The notes under the pieces were generated by a model. That model did no database searches. It worked only from the letters and a program-made list of their open reading frames with translations, and was not told the DNA's origin. A DNA stretch of 64,000 nt from Patescibacteria group bacterium (GTDB lineage Bacteria > Patescibacteria > Paceibacteria > UBA9973 > UBA2103). Made by a program: the position numbers and the translations under genes. The stretch is from positions 58,052 to 122,051 of the forward strand of contig SCTS01000007.1 in NCBI GenBank assembly GCA_004322365.1, written 5' to 3'. Shown here one piece after another: positions 15,377-23,068 of this stretch (its first letter is position 1; each line of letters opens with the position of its first letter).

Positions 15377-15395
15377 GCACTTGCCTCGCAAGTGC
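15377..15395 (-). terminator. Hairpin containing the 3' end of tRNA-Arg(TCT)
   Basis: Stem GCACTTGC/GCAAGTGC with a 3-nt loop. Its base is formed by the last three nucleotides of the tRNA (15393-15395). No T-tract follows. Confidence 0.6.
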
Positions 15396-15464
15396 CCCCT
15401 GCAGGAATCGAACCTACATCGACGGCTTAGAAGTCCGCAGCTCTATCCATTGAGCTAAGGGGGC
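15393..15464 (-). tRNA. tRNA-Arg (TCT)
   Basis: 72 nt with acceptor GCCCCCT/AGGGGGC, D-arm GCTC/GAGC, anticodon loop CTTCTAA (anticodon TCT) and T-arm GTAGG TTCGATT CCTGC. The anticodon stem has an A-G mismatch next to the loop. CCA is not encoded. Confidence 0.94.
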
Positions 15465-15548
15465 AAGCAAAAGAGATAATACCTCAGTAACGCCTTATCT
15501 CCGAGAGGTAAAACTCTACTGCCCTACTAGAGTGGTTTTCGATGCAAT

Positions 15549-15848
15549 CTAACGAGTGGTACCTATAGGAATACTCGGAACTACATTTATTTCATAGCGT
15601 GCTTTACGACTACGATACGAATCCAACGCTGACTGAATCTCTTCTTCAGTTATTGTCTGTGCGGGGAATGAGGTAGGGGTACTGTGTACCACCAAACCCG
15701 ACTGTATGCCGAAAAACAAATACGCTGCGTATCCTATAAAAAAAATAAATGGGACTAGCACAATACTAAGCGCAAAAAACCAATCACGCTCTGGTTTCGG
15801 ATGTAAAAATGATGCGAGAAAATTATTATTGCCGGTAGACTGATTCAT
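15549..15848 (-). CDS. Single-pass membrane protein of the pilus operon (PilP-like position)
   Basis: A 99-residue protein: cytoplasmic N-terminus (~1-22), one membrane helix (about 24-46, FFALSIVLVPFIFFIGYAAYLFF) and a short external tail. The ATG at 15848 overlaps the pilO stop (ATGA), so translation is coupled. Position after pilMNO suggests the PilP slot, but I see no lipobox and no PilP homology, so function is inferred from context only. Confidence 0.7.
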   Translation of the reverse strand: MNQSTGNNNFLASFLHPKPERDWFFALSIVLVPFIFFIGYAAYLFFGIQSGLVVHSTPTSFPAQTITEEEIQSALDSYRSRKARYEINVVPSIPIGTTR

Positions 15849-16366
15849 GGTTTTGAACTTTTTTCTTTTATAAAGTCTACAGTAAATGTCGCAAACCAAA
15901 TATTGGCATCAGAAATCTCAAAAGAAACATTCGCAAGTCGAGATGCCTCCGGTAATGTCTCAATCGCAGACGCAAAGCGTGTCATAGCGGTCAGAGAGCC
16001 TCGAGCAGAAAAAACGACACGCACCAATTCATGGTATGTCCACTCGGTAGGAACTACGGTAACAGACCCGATGGTTGTAGTAACACGCTCGCGCTTTGCA
16101 GTAGTCTCAATGGTATCAATAAGTCGAACTGAATCACTGTCAGAAACAATAAATGTCGCCAACTCGGCACGATTTAGCGCTGTTTCAGCAATTAATATAT
16201 CGGCTCGCTTGAGTGCTTGATCGCGAGTATCTATAGAAAATGAACCCTCTTTCGCTTTTGCAATCGTTGTCACAAATCCAGAAATCCGCGCATTAATAAA
16301 CAAAAACAAACCTACGGTAACCACAAGGCAGATGCATCCAAGTACAAGTGGGGTAAATTTTTTCAT
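15845..16366 (-). CDS. pilO: Type IV pilus assembly protein PilO-like
   Basis: A 173-residue bitopic protein with an N-terminal helix (about 5-27), a coiled-coil stretch (about 30-70) and a ferredoxin-like C-terminal half, the PilO layout. PilO pairs with PilN to link the motor to the pilus base in the inner membrane. The order pilM-pilN-pilO with overlapping ends supports the call more than residue identity, which is low in this family. Confidence 0.78.
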   Translation of the reverse strand: MKKFTPLVLGCICLVVTVGLFLFINARISGFVTTIAKAKEGSFSIDTRDQALKRADILIAETALNRAELATFIVSDSDSVRLIDTIETTAKRERVTTTIGSVTVVPTEWTYHELVRVVFSARGSLTAMTRFASAIETLPEASRLANVSFEISDANIWFATFTVDFIKEKSSKP

Positions 16367-16911
16367 TATGTTTTTATGTCAAAAGAGAACGGTATTGAAA
16401 AATCGATATTGGTTTCATTTACTAGGTTTGAGATAGGAACCGATGCTCCTTTGAACACACGCACCACTTCAATTTGCTTTCCAAAATTAATGAGCGCGGT
16501 ACGTGTTTTCGCTTTACCGGAAACTGTAATGGTGCCCACTCCAGAGCCAGTAAACACAAGAGAGATCGAATTAACCTGTACATCACTCGGAACGCGTGTT
16601 GTGAGCTCTGCTAAGACACGCGGTGTTGTTTGTGTTCCGTTATACTCCTTAAGAAGCGTAAGTCGTTCCTTAAGTAGTGACACCTGCTGAACAACCCCAG
16701 AAGACTGATATAGTTCTACGCTCTCTTGCGACGCTTCGAGAGCACGGACGGATGCCTTCGCTTCAGCCTCTGCCAAAAAATACGATGGCATAAGTAGTGC
16801 AGTCCCAAGAACACACACACCAACGAGTACAAATATAAATGAACTCAAAAGTCCCGTGTAGTAACGGGCATGGAGTTTCATCTGATCTTTTATGGTGAGT
16901 AGATTTACCAT
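16366..16911 (-). CDS. pilN: Type IV pilus assembly protein PilN-like
   Basis: A 181-residue bitopic membrane protein: short cytoplasmic start MVNLLTIKDQ (the PilN N-terminus normally binds PilM), a helix at about 20-44, a coiled coil (about 46-85), then a small alpha/beta domain. It overlaps pilM by 7 nt and abuts pilO. Together with PilM and PilO it forms the alignment complex for the pilus motor PilB at 35 kb. Confidence 0.8.
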   Translation of the reverse strand: MVNLLTIKDQMKLHARYYTGLLSSFIFVLVGVCVLGTALLMPSYFLAEAEAKASVRALEASQESVELYQSSGVVQQVSLLKERLTLLKEYNGTQTTPRVLAELTTRVPSDVQVNSISLVFTGSGVGTITVSGKAKTRTALINFGKQIEVVRVFKGASVPISNLVNETNIDFSIPFSFDIKT

Positions 16912-17993
16912 TGCAGTGTGTTACTCCCGCGAAGCGCGAGCCCTATAGCCGTTGCATACTCTAAAGACTCCTGGAATTCCATTGGCGGTATGTAAGTGCC
17001 CAGAGGAAATGCATTCGTCCATACATTAGCAACTACAACAGGCACGGAAGTAAATGTCTCAAGATATTCAGAAAATCCTCGTATGTTGGCGTTACCTCCA
17101 CACACAATTATTCTCTCTATAGGGAGTTTTGTAATACCTTCCGCAGACAGGGTGCCCCAATCAGAAAGATGCCTCATTATTTCATCCTTCAGCACTGACA
17201 TCGTTATCATAAGAGCTTCTACTACATCAGTATTTTGTATACTCATAAGAAGCCCGCTCTCTTTTTTTATTTTCTCAGCTTCATCAGGAGAAATACTCAA
17301 TTTTTTTGTGATGACCTCAGTCAACACATCACCACCCACATCAATACTCGATGTAAAAGAAACAGCGCCACCATCAGCTATGGCAATGCGTGTCGTTTGC
17401 CTGCCAAGGTCAACAATCATAACCACACCTGCCCGATCATCTGCACTTAACACAGCACGCGCAAGTGCTTGAGACTCGACCTCAAGAGATCGAAGCACTA
17501 TACCTGCATCATTAAAGGCCTTTGCGTATGCATCTACAACGCGCTTTGCATATGCAGTAACCGCAACAATTGTCCCCGCCTGAACATTCCGAACCACCTC
17601 AAAATCAAACACCATATCCTTTGCCGGCAATGGCACATGCGCTTCAAGTCCAAACTCAACGCCAGCACGAAGATCGGATTCGCCCGCAGGTATCAATGTT
17701 TGGTAGAGATATGCTTTTCGTTCAGGAATACTTGCCATAGCGTAGCGTACCCCATGACGAAGCCTGTATGAGCGTAAAATATCGACAACGGCGGCATGTT
17801 TTTCAATGTCGCCGTCAATAACAACCCCTGCTGGAAGAGGGTTTTCATTAAACGATTGCACACGAAGCCCTAGAGAGTTTTTTTTCAATACGACACACTT
17901 AATAGAATTATTTGAAATATCAATACCTGCGGATGGCATTGCAACAACGGCTGGTGGTGGGAATATTGAAAGAGTTCGTGTGCGAAACGACAT
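16905..17993 (-). CDS. pilM: Type IV pilus actin-like ATPase PilM
   Basis: A 362-residue cytoplasmic actin-fold protein. GIDISNNSIKCVVL (about 23-36) is the phosphate-1 loop, MIVDLGRQTTRIAI (about 191-204) the phosphate-2 loop, and IIVCGGNANIRGFSEYL (about 296-312) the adenosine loop. It recruits PilN and regulates PilB. First gene of pilMNO: TATAAT (18001-18006, minus) ends 7 nt before the ATG, giving a leaderless operon start. Confidence 0.92.
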   Translation of the reverse strand: MSFRTRTLSIFPPPAVVAMPSAGIDISNNSIKCVVLKKNSLGLRVQSFNENPLPAGVVIDGDIEKHAAVVDILRSYRLRHGVRYAMASIPERKAYLYQTLIPAGESDLRAGVEFGLEAHVPLPAKDMVFDFEVVRNVQAGTIVAVTAYAKRVVDAYAKAFNDAGIVLRSLEVESQALARAVLSADDRAGVVMIVDLGRQTTRIAIADGGAVSFTSSIDVGGDVLTEVITKKLSISPDEAEKIKKESGLLMSIQNTDVVEALMITMSVLKDEIMRHLSDWGTLSAEGITKLPIERIIVCGGNANIRGFSEYLETFTSVPVVVANVWTNAFPLGTYIPPMEFQESLEYATAIGLALRGSNTLQW

Positions 17994-18058
17994 GCACCTT
18001 ATTATAAACCCTTTGACTGGGGCGAAGTGCTAATCATGTGCTGCTGCTTGAAAACTTT

Positions 18059-18385
18059 TCAGCGGATATGACTTCCTGGATCAACGAATCTTGTTGGTGA
18101 CAAAAGAGCAAAGGTACTTCCCTCGCCCACCGCAAGAATCATACCGTTGGAAACAAGTCCCCGAATAACTCGTGGCTCTAAATTGGTTAGGAATGGAAAT
18201 TGTCTTCCAATAAGATCAGCGGGATTCACATATTCAGCGATGCCAGAAAGAATTTGTCGTGGAGTTTCCTCCCCAAAATCAACTTCGAGGCGTAACAATT
18301 TATCAGTATCAGGAACATGCTCAGCAGAACGGACAGTACCGATTTGAATTTCTGCACGCTTAAAATCATCAAAAGAAAAAGTCAT
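18059..18385 (-). CDS. Stand-alone tRNA-binding (EMAP-II/MetRS-beta type) domain protein
   Basis: A 108-residue OB-fold tRNA-binding domain like the C-terminus of MetRS, the Trbp111/CsaA family. KRAEIQIGTVRSAEHVPDTDKLLRLEVDFG (about 9-38) and the segment RGLVSNGMILA are diagnostic. Free-standing forms bind tRNA structurally or act as chaperones. It lies 3 nt after ruvX on the same strand. Which synthetase, if any, it serves is unknown. Confidence 0.88.
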   Translation of the reverse strand: MTFSFDDFKRAEIQIGTVRSAEHVPDTDKLLRLEVDFGEETPRQILSGIAEYVNPADLIGRQFPFLTNLEPRVIRGLVSNGMILAVGEGSTFALLSPTRFVDPGSHIR

Positions 18386-18388
18386 ACA

Positions 18389-18781
18389 TTACTTTTTAGT
18401 CCGCTCTATGAAGCTATTAAGAATTATAGCCGCAGCTTTTGCATCTACAAACTTATCATCACTGTCCCTCCGAGCCTCAACAGAGCTATAAAACTCTGGC
18501 TCATAAGAAACCGGAACGGCTACCGAGCGCTCCAAGTCTGCAACAAATTGGCGTGTGTGTTTCATGACCGCATTATCCTTTCCGTCTTTATCTTTTGACT
18601 CCCCTACTACAACTTGTATAACATTCTCTTTTGCTATGAGTTCAGTGAGTGTCGGTATAAGCGTACGGTCACTCGGCAAGACTACTTTAGCAAATGCAAC
18701 AGAGCCGGATTCATCGGAAACCGCAACGCCAACGCGTTTTGTGCCATAGTCTATTCCTAAAAGTTTCGACACATTATACAT
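18389..18781 (-). CDS. ruvX: Holliday junction resolvase-like RuvX/YqgF
   Basis: A 130-residue RNase H-fold nuclease involved in pre-16S rRNA 5' processing and possibly junction resolution. LLGIDYGTKRVGVAVSD (7-23) with Asp11, VVVGESKDKDG (about 62-72) and VDAKAAAIIL (about 111-120) with Asp112 are the catalytic segments. I start at ATG 18781, preceded by GAGG at a Shine-Dalgarno distance, one of few genes here with such a site. It is divergent from the DUF5652 gene. Confidence 0.9.
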   Translation of the reverse strand: MYNVSKLLGIDYGTKRVGVAVSDESGSVAFAKVVLPSDRTLIPTLTELIAKENVIQVVVGESKDKDGKDNAVMKHTRQFVADLERSVAVPVSYEPEFYSSVEARRDSDDKFVDAKAAAIILNSFIERTKK

Positions 18782-18825
18782 AGTACCTCGTTGCCGTCGG
18801 GTAGCGAACACGCTACGATATAAAG

Positions 18826-19110
18826 ATGTTCGGCTTTAACCCAACAGGTTGGAATCTTTGGATTCTCCTCATAATTTTGTGGACACTCCCGTGGAAAGGA
18901 TACGCACTATGGCTATCGGCAAGAAACAGTCATCCTCGATGGTTCATTGCACTCCTTTTACTCAACACTCTTGCAATTCTTGAAATAATCTATATCTTCG
19001 CAGTGGGCAGGAAAATTGCAAAAAATCCAAACATTCAAGGAAACAACAGGAGAGTAACTGAATACAGCAAACACGAAACGGTCCGAGTATACTCAGACTC
19101 TGAAAAATAA
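18826..19110 (+). CDS. DUF5652 family small membrane protein
   Basis: A 94-residue protein with two helices (about 10-30 and 40-62) and a charged tail. The stretch LIILWTLPWKGYALWLSARN and LLNTLAILEIIYIF match the DUF5652 pattern common in Patescibacteria. TTGCCG (18791-18796), 17 bp and TACGAT (18814-18819), 6 nt before the ATG, form one of the clearest leaderless promoters. Function unknown. Confidence 0.85.
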   Translation: MFGFNPTGWNLWILLIILWTLPWKGYALWLSARNSHPRWFIALLLLNTLAILEIIYIFAVGRKIAKNPNIQGNNRRVTEYSKHETVRVYSDSEK

Positions 19111-19166
19111 AATACTAATGGGCCATAACCTGAGGTCTCATAAAAAGTATCTGGTATACTGGATGA

Positions 19167-19646
19167 GTGCGTGAGTTATATAAAAGAAAACCGAACACGA
19201 AATGTTCAACCTGTGACAAGCCAATCTACAGGCGCCCTCTTGAGCTCAAACGCGGACCTGTGTTCTGCACCTCCCTATGCTACGGAAAAGCAAATAGAAA
19301 AGAAAGACCGTGTGTCGTCTGCAACAACCCTATCTTGGCAAGAGCAAACAAAAAAACATGCAGTAGAGGTTGTGCAAATAAGAACCGGGCAGGTATCAAG
19401 TACGGCACCAAAAGACCTTATGATAAGGTGCAGAACGAAAGAACCATCAAGCTACGCGTATTAGAGCTTCGTGGAGGAAAGTGTGAGCGATGCGGATATA
19501 GTAAAAAGCAAATTCTGCATGTGCATCACAAGGACAGGAATCATAGCAACAATGAACTTCATAATCTTGAATTAATCTGCCCAAATTGCCACTACGAAGA
19601 ACACTATTTAGAGAAAAGCTGGCTAAATGATACAGTGGGTCACTAA
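19167..19646 (+). CDS. HNH endonuclease with two zinc-finger modules, abutting tRNA-Ser
   Basis: A 159-residue protein. Two cysteine quartets (C13/C16/C34/C38 and C49/C52/C65/C69) look like DNA-binding zinc fingers. A basic region then leads into an HNH domain (about 95-148): C106/C109 and C138/C141 bind structural zinc; H120-H121, N133 and H142 are the HNH residues. The GTG at 19167 is supported by TATACT (19155-19160) ending 6 nt before. The stop codon is one nucleotide from the first base of tRNA-Ser, so both share a transcript. Likely a mobile nuclease using the tRNA locus. Confidence 0.87.
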   Translation: MRELYKRKPNTKCSTCDKPIYRRPLELKRGPVFCTSLCYGKANRKERPCVVCNNPILARANKKTCSRGCANKNRAGIKYGTKRPYDKVQNERTIKLRVLELRGGKCERCGYSKKQILHVHHKDRNHSNNELHNLELICPNCHYEEHYLEKSWLNDTVGH

Positions 19647-19647
19647 C

Positions 19648-19734
19648 GGAGAGGTGGCAGAGTGGTCTAACGCACCGCACTTGAAATGCGGCGTCCGGGG
19701 AACTGGACCGAGAGTTCGAATCTCTCCCTCTCCG
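19648..19734 (+). tRNA. tRNA-Ser (TGA)
   Basis: 87 nt with acceptor GGAGAGG/CCTCTCC, a long variable arm (CGTCCGGGGAACTGGACCG), anticodon loop CTTGAAA (anticodon TGA) and T-arm GAGAG TTCGAAT CTCTC. CCA is not encoded. It begins one base after the HNH gene. Confidence 0.96.
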
Positions 19735-19776
19735 CAAATACAAAATGGCGCCTAAGGCGCCATTTTGTATTTGCGG
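19732..19776 (+). terminator. Long perfect terminator hairpin of tRNA-Ser
   Basis: A 21-bp perfect stem with a TAA loop. It starts within the tRNA: the last acceptor bases and discriminator (19732-19734) form its base. The stem core is ATGGCGCC/GGCGCCAT. Confidence 0.8.
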
Positions 19777-19786
19777 ACTCGACGCA

Positions 19787-19817
19787 TCTGATGCCTCATC
19801 ACCCTGTCGAGGGTTCG
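19787..19817. repeat. 31-nt dispersed repeat, copy 1
   Basis: Matches 50965-50995 with a single mismatch. It contains CCCTGTCGAGGGTTCG, which resembles a tRNA T-arm start, and lies just after the tRNA-Ser terminator. The rest of the 19735-19929 gap shows no gene. Confidence 0.75.
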
Positions 19818-19929
19818 CGCCGCTGGGCGTAAGCGAGAATGAAAGGTAAAATACTTAGAGACTCGTGACCGAATCTCACCTCACTCACAGCAAATATCTT
19901 TCATCGGGTGACCTAGTTGCCTAAAATCT

Positions 19930-20556
19930 ATGAATAAGCGCTGGACTGTCGAAAAAATAAAAGAAGGGTTTGGGCGTTTTGTAACAGAGTATGGACGCCT
20001 GCCTATGGCGCCCGAAATTGATAAATTGGACTACCTGCCATCAGCACGACTAATTCAATCAAAATTTGGAGGTCTTGAAAAACTTCGAGCAGTTCTTGGC
20101 TATAAAGACACGCACTTTGGAAAAGGAAAATTCAGAAGCAAGATCGCCACTCGGGTAAACGCTCGTGGTCGAGATGCTGAATTGGCTTTAGAAAAGGTTT
20201 TACGAGAAAAGTTCGGTGAAGTGTTCGTGCACACGGAAAGGTTTTTTGATGATTCAAAAAACCGAGTTGATTTTTACGTTTATTCCCCAGACGGAAATTT
20301 TGGAATTGACATCTTCTATACAGATACCATGCGCGATTTACAAAAAAACATAAACATAAAAATCGATAAGTATTCAAAATTTCCACACCAGCTATTTCTT
20401 GTGGTCGGAAATAAAGATTTTTTGCAAACTGACTTGAACGAGTATGTAACTTTAAAAACAAAGACGTTGCCGGAAAATACCACGATCACTAACTTGGAAA
20501 CACTCTTTGAAAAACTCGAAAATAGAAAAAGTTACTCAGACCCTCTAAAAAAATAA
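19930..20556 (+). CDS. Homing-endonuclease-associated repeat fused to a nuclease-like domain
   Basis: A 208-residue protein. Residues ~5-57 match the HNH-associated DNA-binding repeat (WTVEKIKEGFGRF..GRLP..SARLIQSKFGGLEKLRAVLG). A basic linker (62-82) leads to an alpha/beta domain (83-165) with E84, D114 (NRVDFYV) and GIDIFYTD (D127) followed by lysines 139-147, an arrangement reminiscent of PD-(D/E)xK nucleases with the usual ExK replaced by DIF. It is the third nuclease-like gene beside a tRNA here. Nuclease activity is inference; it could be a degenerate or novel branch. Confidence 0.65.
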   Translation: MNKRWTVEKIKEGFGRFVTEYGRLPMAPEIDKLDYLPSARLIQSKFGGLEKLRAVLGYKDTHFGKGKFRSKIATRVNARGRDAELALEKVLREKFGEVFVHTERFFDDSKNRVDFYVYSPDGNFGIDIFYTDTMRDLQKNINIKIDKYSKFPHQLFLVVGNKDFLQTDLNEYVTLKTKTLPENTTITNLETLFEKLENRKSYSDPLKK

Positions 20557-20570
20557 CCCTCAATCTGAAC

Positions 20571-20777
20571 TCAACAGTTTTGAGCTTTTTTCGCTCTGTA
20601 AAATATGAGAAGCACTGCCGCATTAGCGTTGAGTACCTGGTTGTAGTCTTTACTATAAAATGACCAGCCATCGCGCAACATTTCGTTCGTAATCATCTCC
20701 TCATCCCGAACATCTACACTTTTATGAGTGAAGTCATACTTTTTTCTTCCTTCATAGTCATTTTTTATCTCCGACAT
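20571..20777 (-). CDS. Hypothetical 68-residue protein
   Basis: A short acidic/basic protein (MSEIKNDYEGRKKYDF..., DGWSFYSKDYNQVLNANAAVLLIFYR) that looks like a small antiparallel beta/alpha domain, resembling DUF4177-type proteins, though not firmly. TATAAT (20784-20789, minus) ends exactly 6 nt before the ATG, so it is very likely expressed. It is convergent with the nuclease-like gene and may be unrelated. Confidence 0.6.
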   Translation of the reverse strand: MSEIKNDYEGRKKYDFTHKSVDVRDEEMITNEMLRDGWSFYSKDYNQVLNANAAVLLIFYRAKKAQNC

Positions 20778-20883
20778 GCAAGCATTATACTAGGTACTAG
20801 TTTTTTTACTGTCTTTCGTACCCATTAAAGCCTGAATCTCACCTCCTCCACCCGAAGTATTTAGTATCGGAAAACCCGAGTAC

Positions 20884-21561
20884 CTAGTTTTCGGGGATAT
20901 CTAGGTTTTCTTTGCCGAGTTCTATGTCAATGAGAAAAGGTATTACTCCTTGCTTAATAGCGTGAAGAAAAGTGTGATTCATCCCATCTCCGGTATTTCC
21001 TGGTTTGAGGTGAATTTTCAACTTGTCAAAGTGATCTTGTACAACCGCTGCTTCAGCAACAGTAAAGTCGTCCTCAAAAGTCACCAGCCATGCAATTTCT
21101 TGCGGCATTTCGATTCGTCCTAAAATCTTTACTTGGTGAGCAGAGCCACTAACTACATGCTCAGGTGTAGCCGCTTTGTGAGAAAGAATGATGTTGAATA
21201 TAGTCTTTTTACCGTCAGCAGGTGGAGACACACACTCAATTGATTTTCCCTCGTCGAAAGTGTTCCCAAAAGGCATTTCAGTAACTCTTGGAGGAACGAG
21301 TATGCCGAAACATCGCGTCCACCCAGGAGCAAATTCATCAGGGCGTGTCCATTTATATAATGCTCGATCGCTTGCATCGTCCTCTCGTTCAACTGTACTG
21401 TTCACAGCAAATCGATACTTTCCAGACCTGTGGAAACTAAACTTCGAAATCATTGCGTGCGATCGTGCGGCAAGATACAAGTCGTTTTTATTTGCCCACA
21501 AACGCCACACGGAAGAACGTAGATCGTCACGCGTACCAACAACAAAACGTATGGTGTTCAT
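20884..21561 (-). CDS. Conserved-looking hypothetical protein, 225 residues
   Basis: A soluble protein with no membrane segments. It starts MNTIRFVVGTRDDLRSSVWRL and is rich in aromatic and charged residues throughout, with a WTRPDEFAPGWTRCFGI segment in the middle. I recognise this only as a widespread family of unknown function found sporadically in bacteria, suggesting horizontal acquisition. TAAAAT lies 9 nt before the ATG. No partner gene is adjacent. Confidence 0.65.
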   Translation of the reverse strand: MNTIRFVVGTRDDLRSSVWRLWANKNDLYLAARSHAMISKFSFHRSGKYRFAVNSTVEREDDASDRALYKWTRPDEFAPGWTRCFGILVPPRVTEMPFGNTFDEGKSIECVSPPADGKKTIFNIILSHKAATPEHVVSGSAHQVKILGRIEMPQEIAWLVTFEDDFTVAEAAVVQDHFDKLKIHLKPGNTGDGMNHTFLHAIKQGVIPFLIDIELGKENLDIPEN

Positions 21562-21729
21562 TATGCGTTGATTTTACGCTCGCGACGCAGGTATCTCAAG
21601 CCATGCATCAAAAAGACACGAGAGTACCCTTGTGGTACCTCACCGTTCTGGCACTGAACCCGAGCAGTCCGCTTTTAGAAAATACGCCCCACATGGGGCA
21701 ATTTTCTTTGACAGAGCTATAATTCAATC

Positions 21730-22686
21730 GTGCCCTCCCCAACCCACATCACTCTCAACACCGGTGCCTTGATGCCAATCGTCGGCCTAGGTACATGGAA
21801 GTCTGCTCCTGATAAAGCAGGGCAGGCAGTGGAATATGCCCTCACTGAAGGTGGGTACCGACATATCGACTGCGCAGCAATCTATCAAAACGAAAAAGAA
21901 ATAGGTCAGGTGTTCAAAAAAGTATTTAGTGGCAACACGGTGAAACGGGAAGATGTTTTTATCACGAGCAAACTATGGAATTCGGCTCATGGCAAAAATG
22001 AAGTGCGCGTGGCGTGTGAAAAAACATTGCGCGACTTGAATTTAGAATATTTGGATCTTTACCTCATGCACTGGGGCCTCGCCACTCCATCGCACTGGGC
22101 AATACCAACCAATGGTGGGCAAGAAGCTGAATACGATGAACACGGAATTTTAATAATGGAGAAAATTCCAGTTCGAGAAACCTGGGGGGCAATGGAAGAA
22201 TTAGTTAAAGCTGGGCTAGTGAAGGCAATCGGCGTTGCAAACTTCACAGCACCGATGCTCATAGATATATTGACCTACGCAACCATTCCACCTGCCATGA
22301 ATCAAATAGAGATTCATCCCTATTTTCAACAAACTCGACTCATCGAATTTTGTCAGAGTAAAAAAATAGCTGTCACTGCTTATTCTCCACTTGGCTCTCC
22401 CGGCAACTTTGTTGCTAAAGGGTTACCTGCAGTACTTGAAGATGAAGTTATAAACAAAATCGCGAAGGATCACCAAAAAACTGGTGCGAACGTTTTAGTT
22501 CGATGGGCAATGCAAAGAGGTATCGTAGTAATTCCGAAAAGCATAACCCCAGAGAGAATTAAAGAAAATATCGACGTCTTTGATTTCGAACTATCAGAGA
22601 GCGAGATGAACGAAATAGCAACGCTTGATAGAAGACTTCGTTTTTTAGATCCATACGTGTGGGGAAAGATCCCTTACTTTGATTAA
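21730..22686 (+). CDS. Aldo/keto reductase
   Basis: A 318-residue TIM-barrel NADPH-dependent oxidoreductase with the full catalytic tetrad D47, Y52, K81 and H114, and the C-terminal NADPH-binding IPKSITPERIKENIDVF segment. Such enzymes reduce aldehydes and ketones broadly; the substrate is unknown. The GTG start at 21730 is backed by TATAAT (21718-21723) ending 6 nt upstream. It is followed 14 nt later by riboflavin kinase, perhaps one transcript. Confidence 0.93.
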   Translation: MPSPTHITLNTGALMPIVGLGTWKSAPDKAGQAVEYALTEGGYRHIDCAAIYQNEKEIGQVFKKVFSGNTVKREDVFITSKLWNSAHGKNEVRVACEKTLRDLNLEYLDLYLMHWGLATPSHWAIPTNGGQEAEYDEHGILIMEKIPVRETWGAMEELVKAGLVKAIGVANFTAPMLIDILTYATIPPAMNQIEIHPYFQQTRLIEFCQSKKIAVTAYSPLGSPGNFVAKGLPAVLEDEVINKIAKDHQKTGANVLVRWAMQRGIVVIPKSITPERIKENIDVFDFELSESEMNEIATLDRRLRFLDPYVWGKIPYFD

Positions 22687-22700
22687 CAAGTTTAGGCACT

Positions 22701-23048
22701 ATGCAAAAATGCTACAACGGGGTGGTGATACGAGGTGAAAGCGCTGGAACAAAGCTCGGCTTCCCTACAGCAAACATAGTGCTTGAAGATGTAAGCATCT
22801 CGGGAACATATGCAGGCACAGTTGTGGTGGATGACATTTTGTATGGGGCAGGCATCTATGCAAATCAGCGACGAAATATTCTGGAAACCCATATCCTCGA
22901 CTTTTCAGGTGACCTCTATGGCAAAACAATTACTGTTACTCTCCACGAGAAAATCAGGGATGACGAAGAATTCACTAACAAAAAGACACTCTCTAAAACA
23001 ATTGCGAATGACATTCTAAGGGTGCGCGGGTATTTCGATAAACCGTAA
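22701..23048 (+). CDS. Stand-alone riboflavin kinase
   Basis: A 115-residue protein equal to the C-terminal kinase domain of bifunctional RibF, converting riboflavin to FMN with ATP. GTKLGFPTAN (16-25) binds nucleotide and metal; ETHILDFSGDLYG (62-74) contains the catalytic Glu62. The FAD synthetase half is missing and no second gene for it is adjacent, so FAD must come from elsewhere. Separate kinase forms are seen in reduced genomes. Confidence 0.9.
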   Translation: MQKCYNGVVIRGESAGTKLGFPTANIVLEDVSISGTYAGTVVVDDILYGAGIYANQRRNILETHILDFSGDLYGKTITVTLHEKIRDDEEFTNKKTLSKTIANDILRVRGYFDKP

Positions 23049-23068
23049 TTACACGCTATTCTTGGGTC

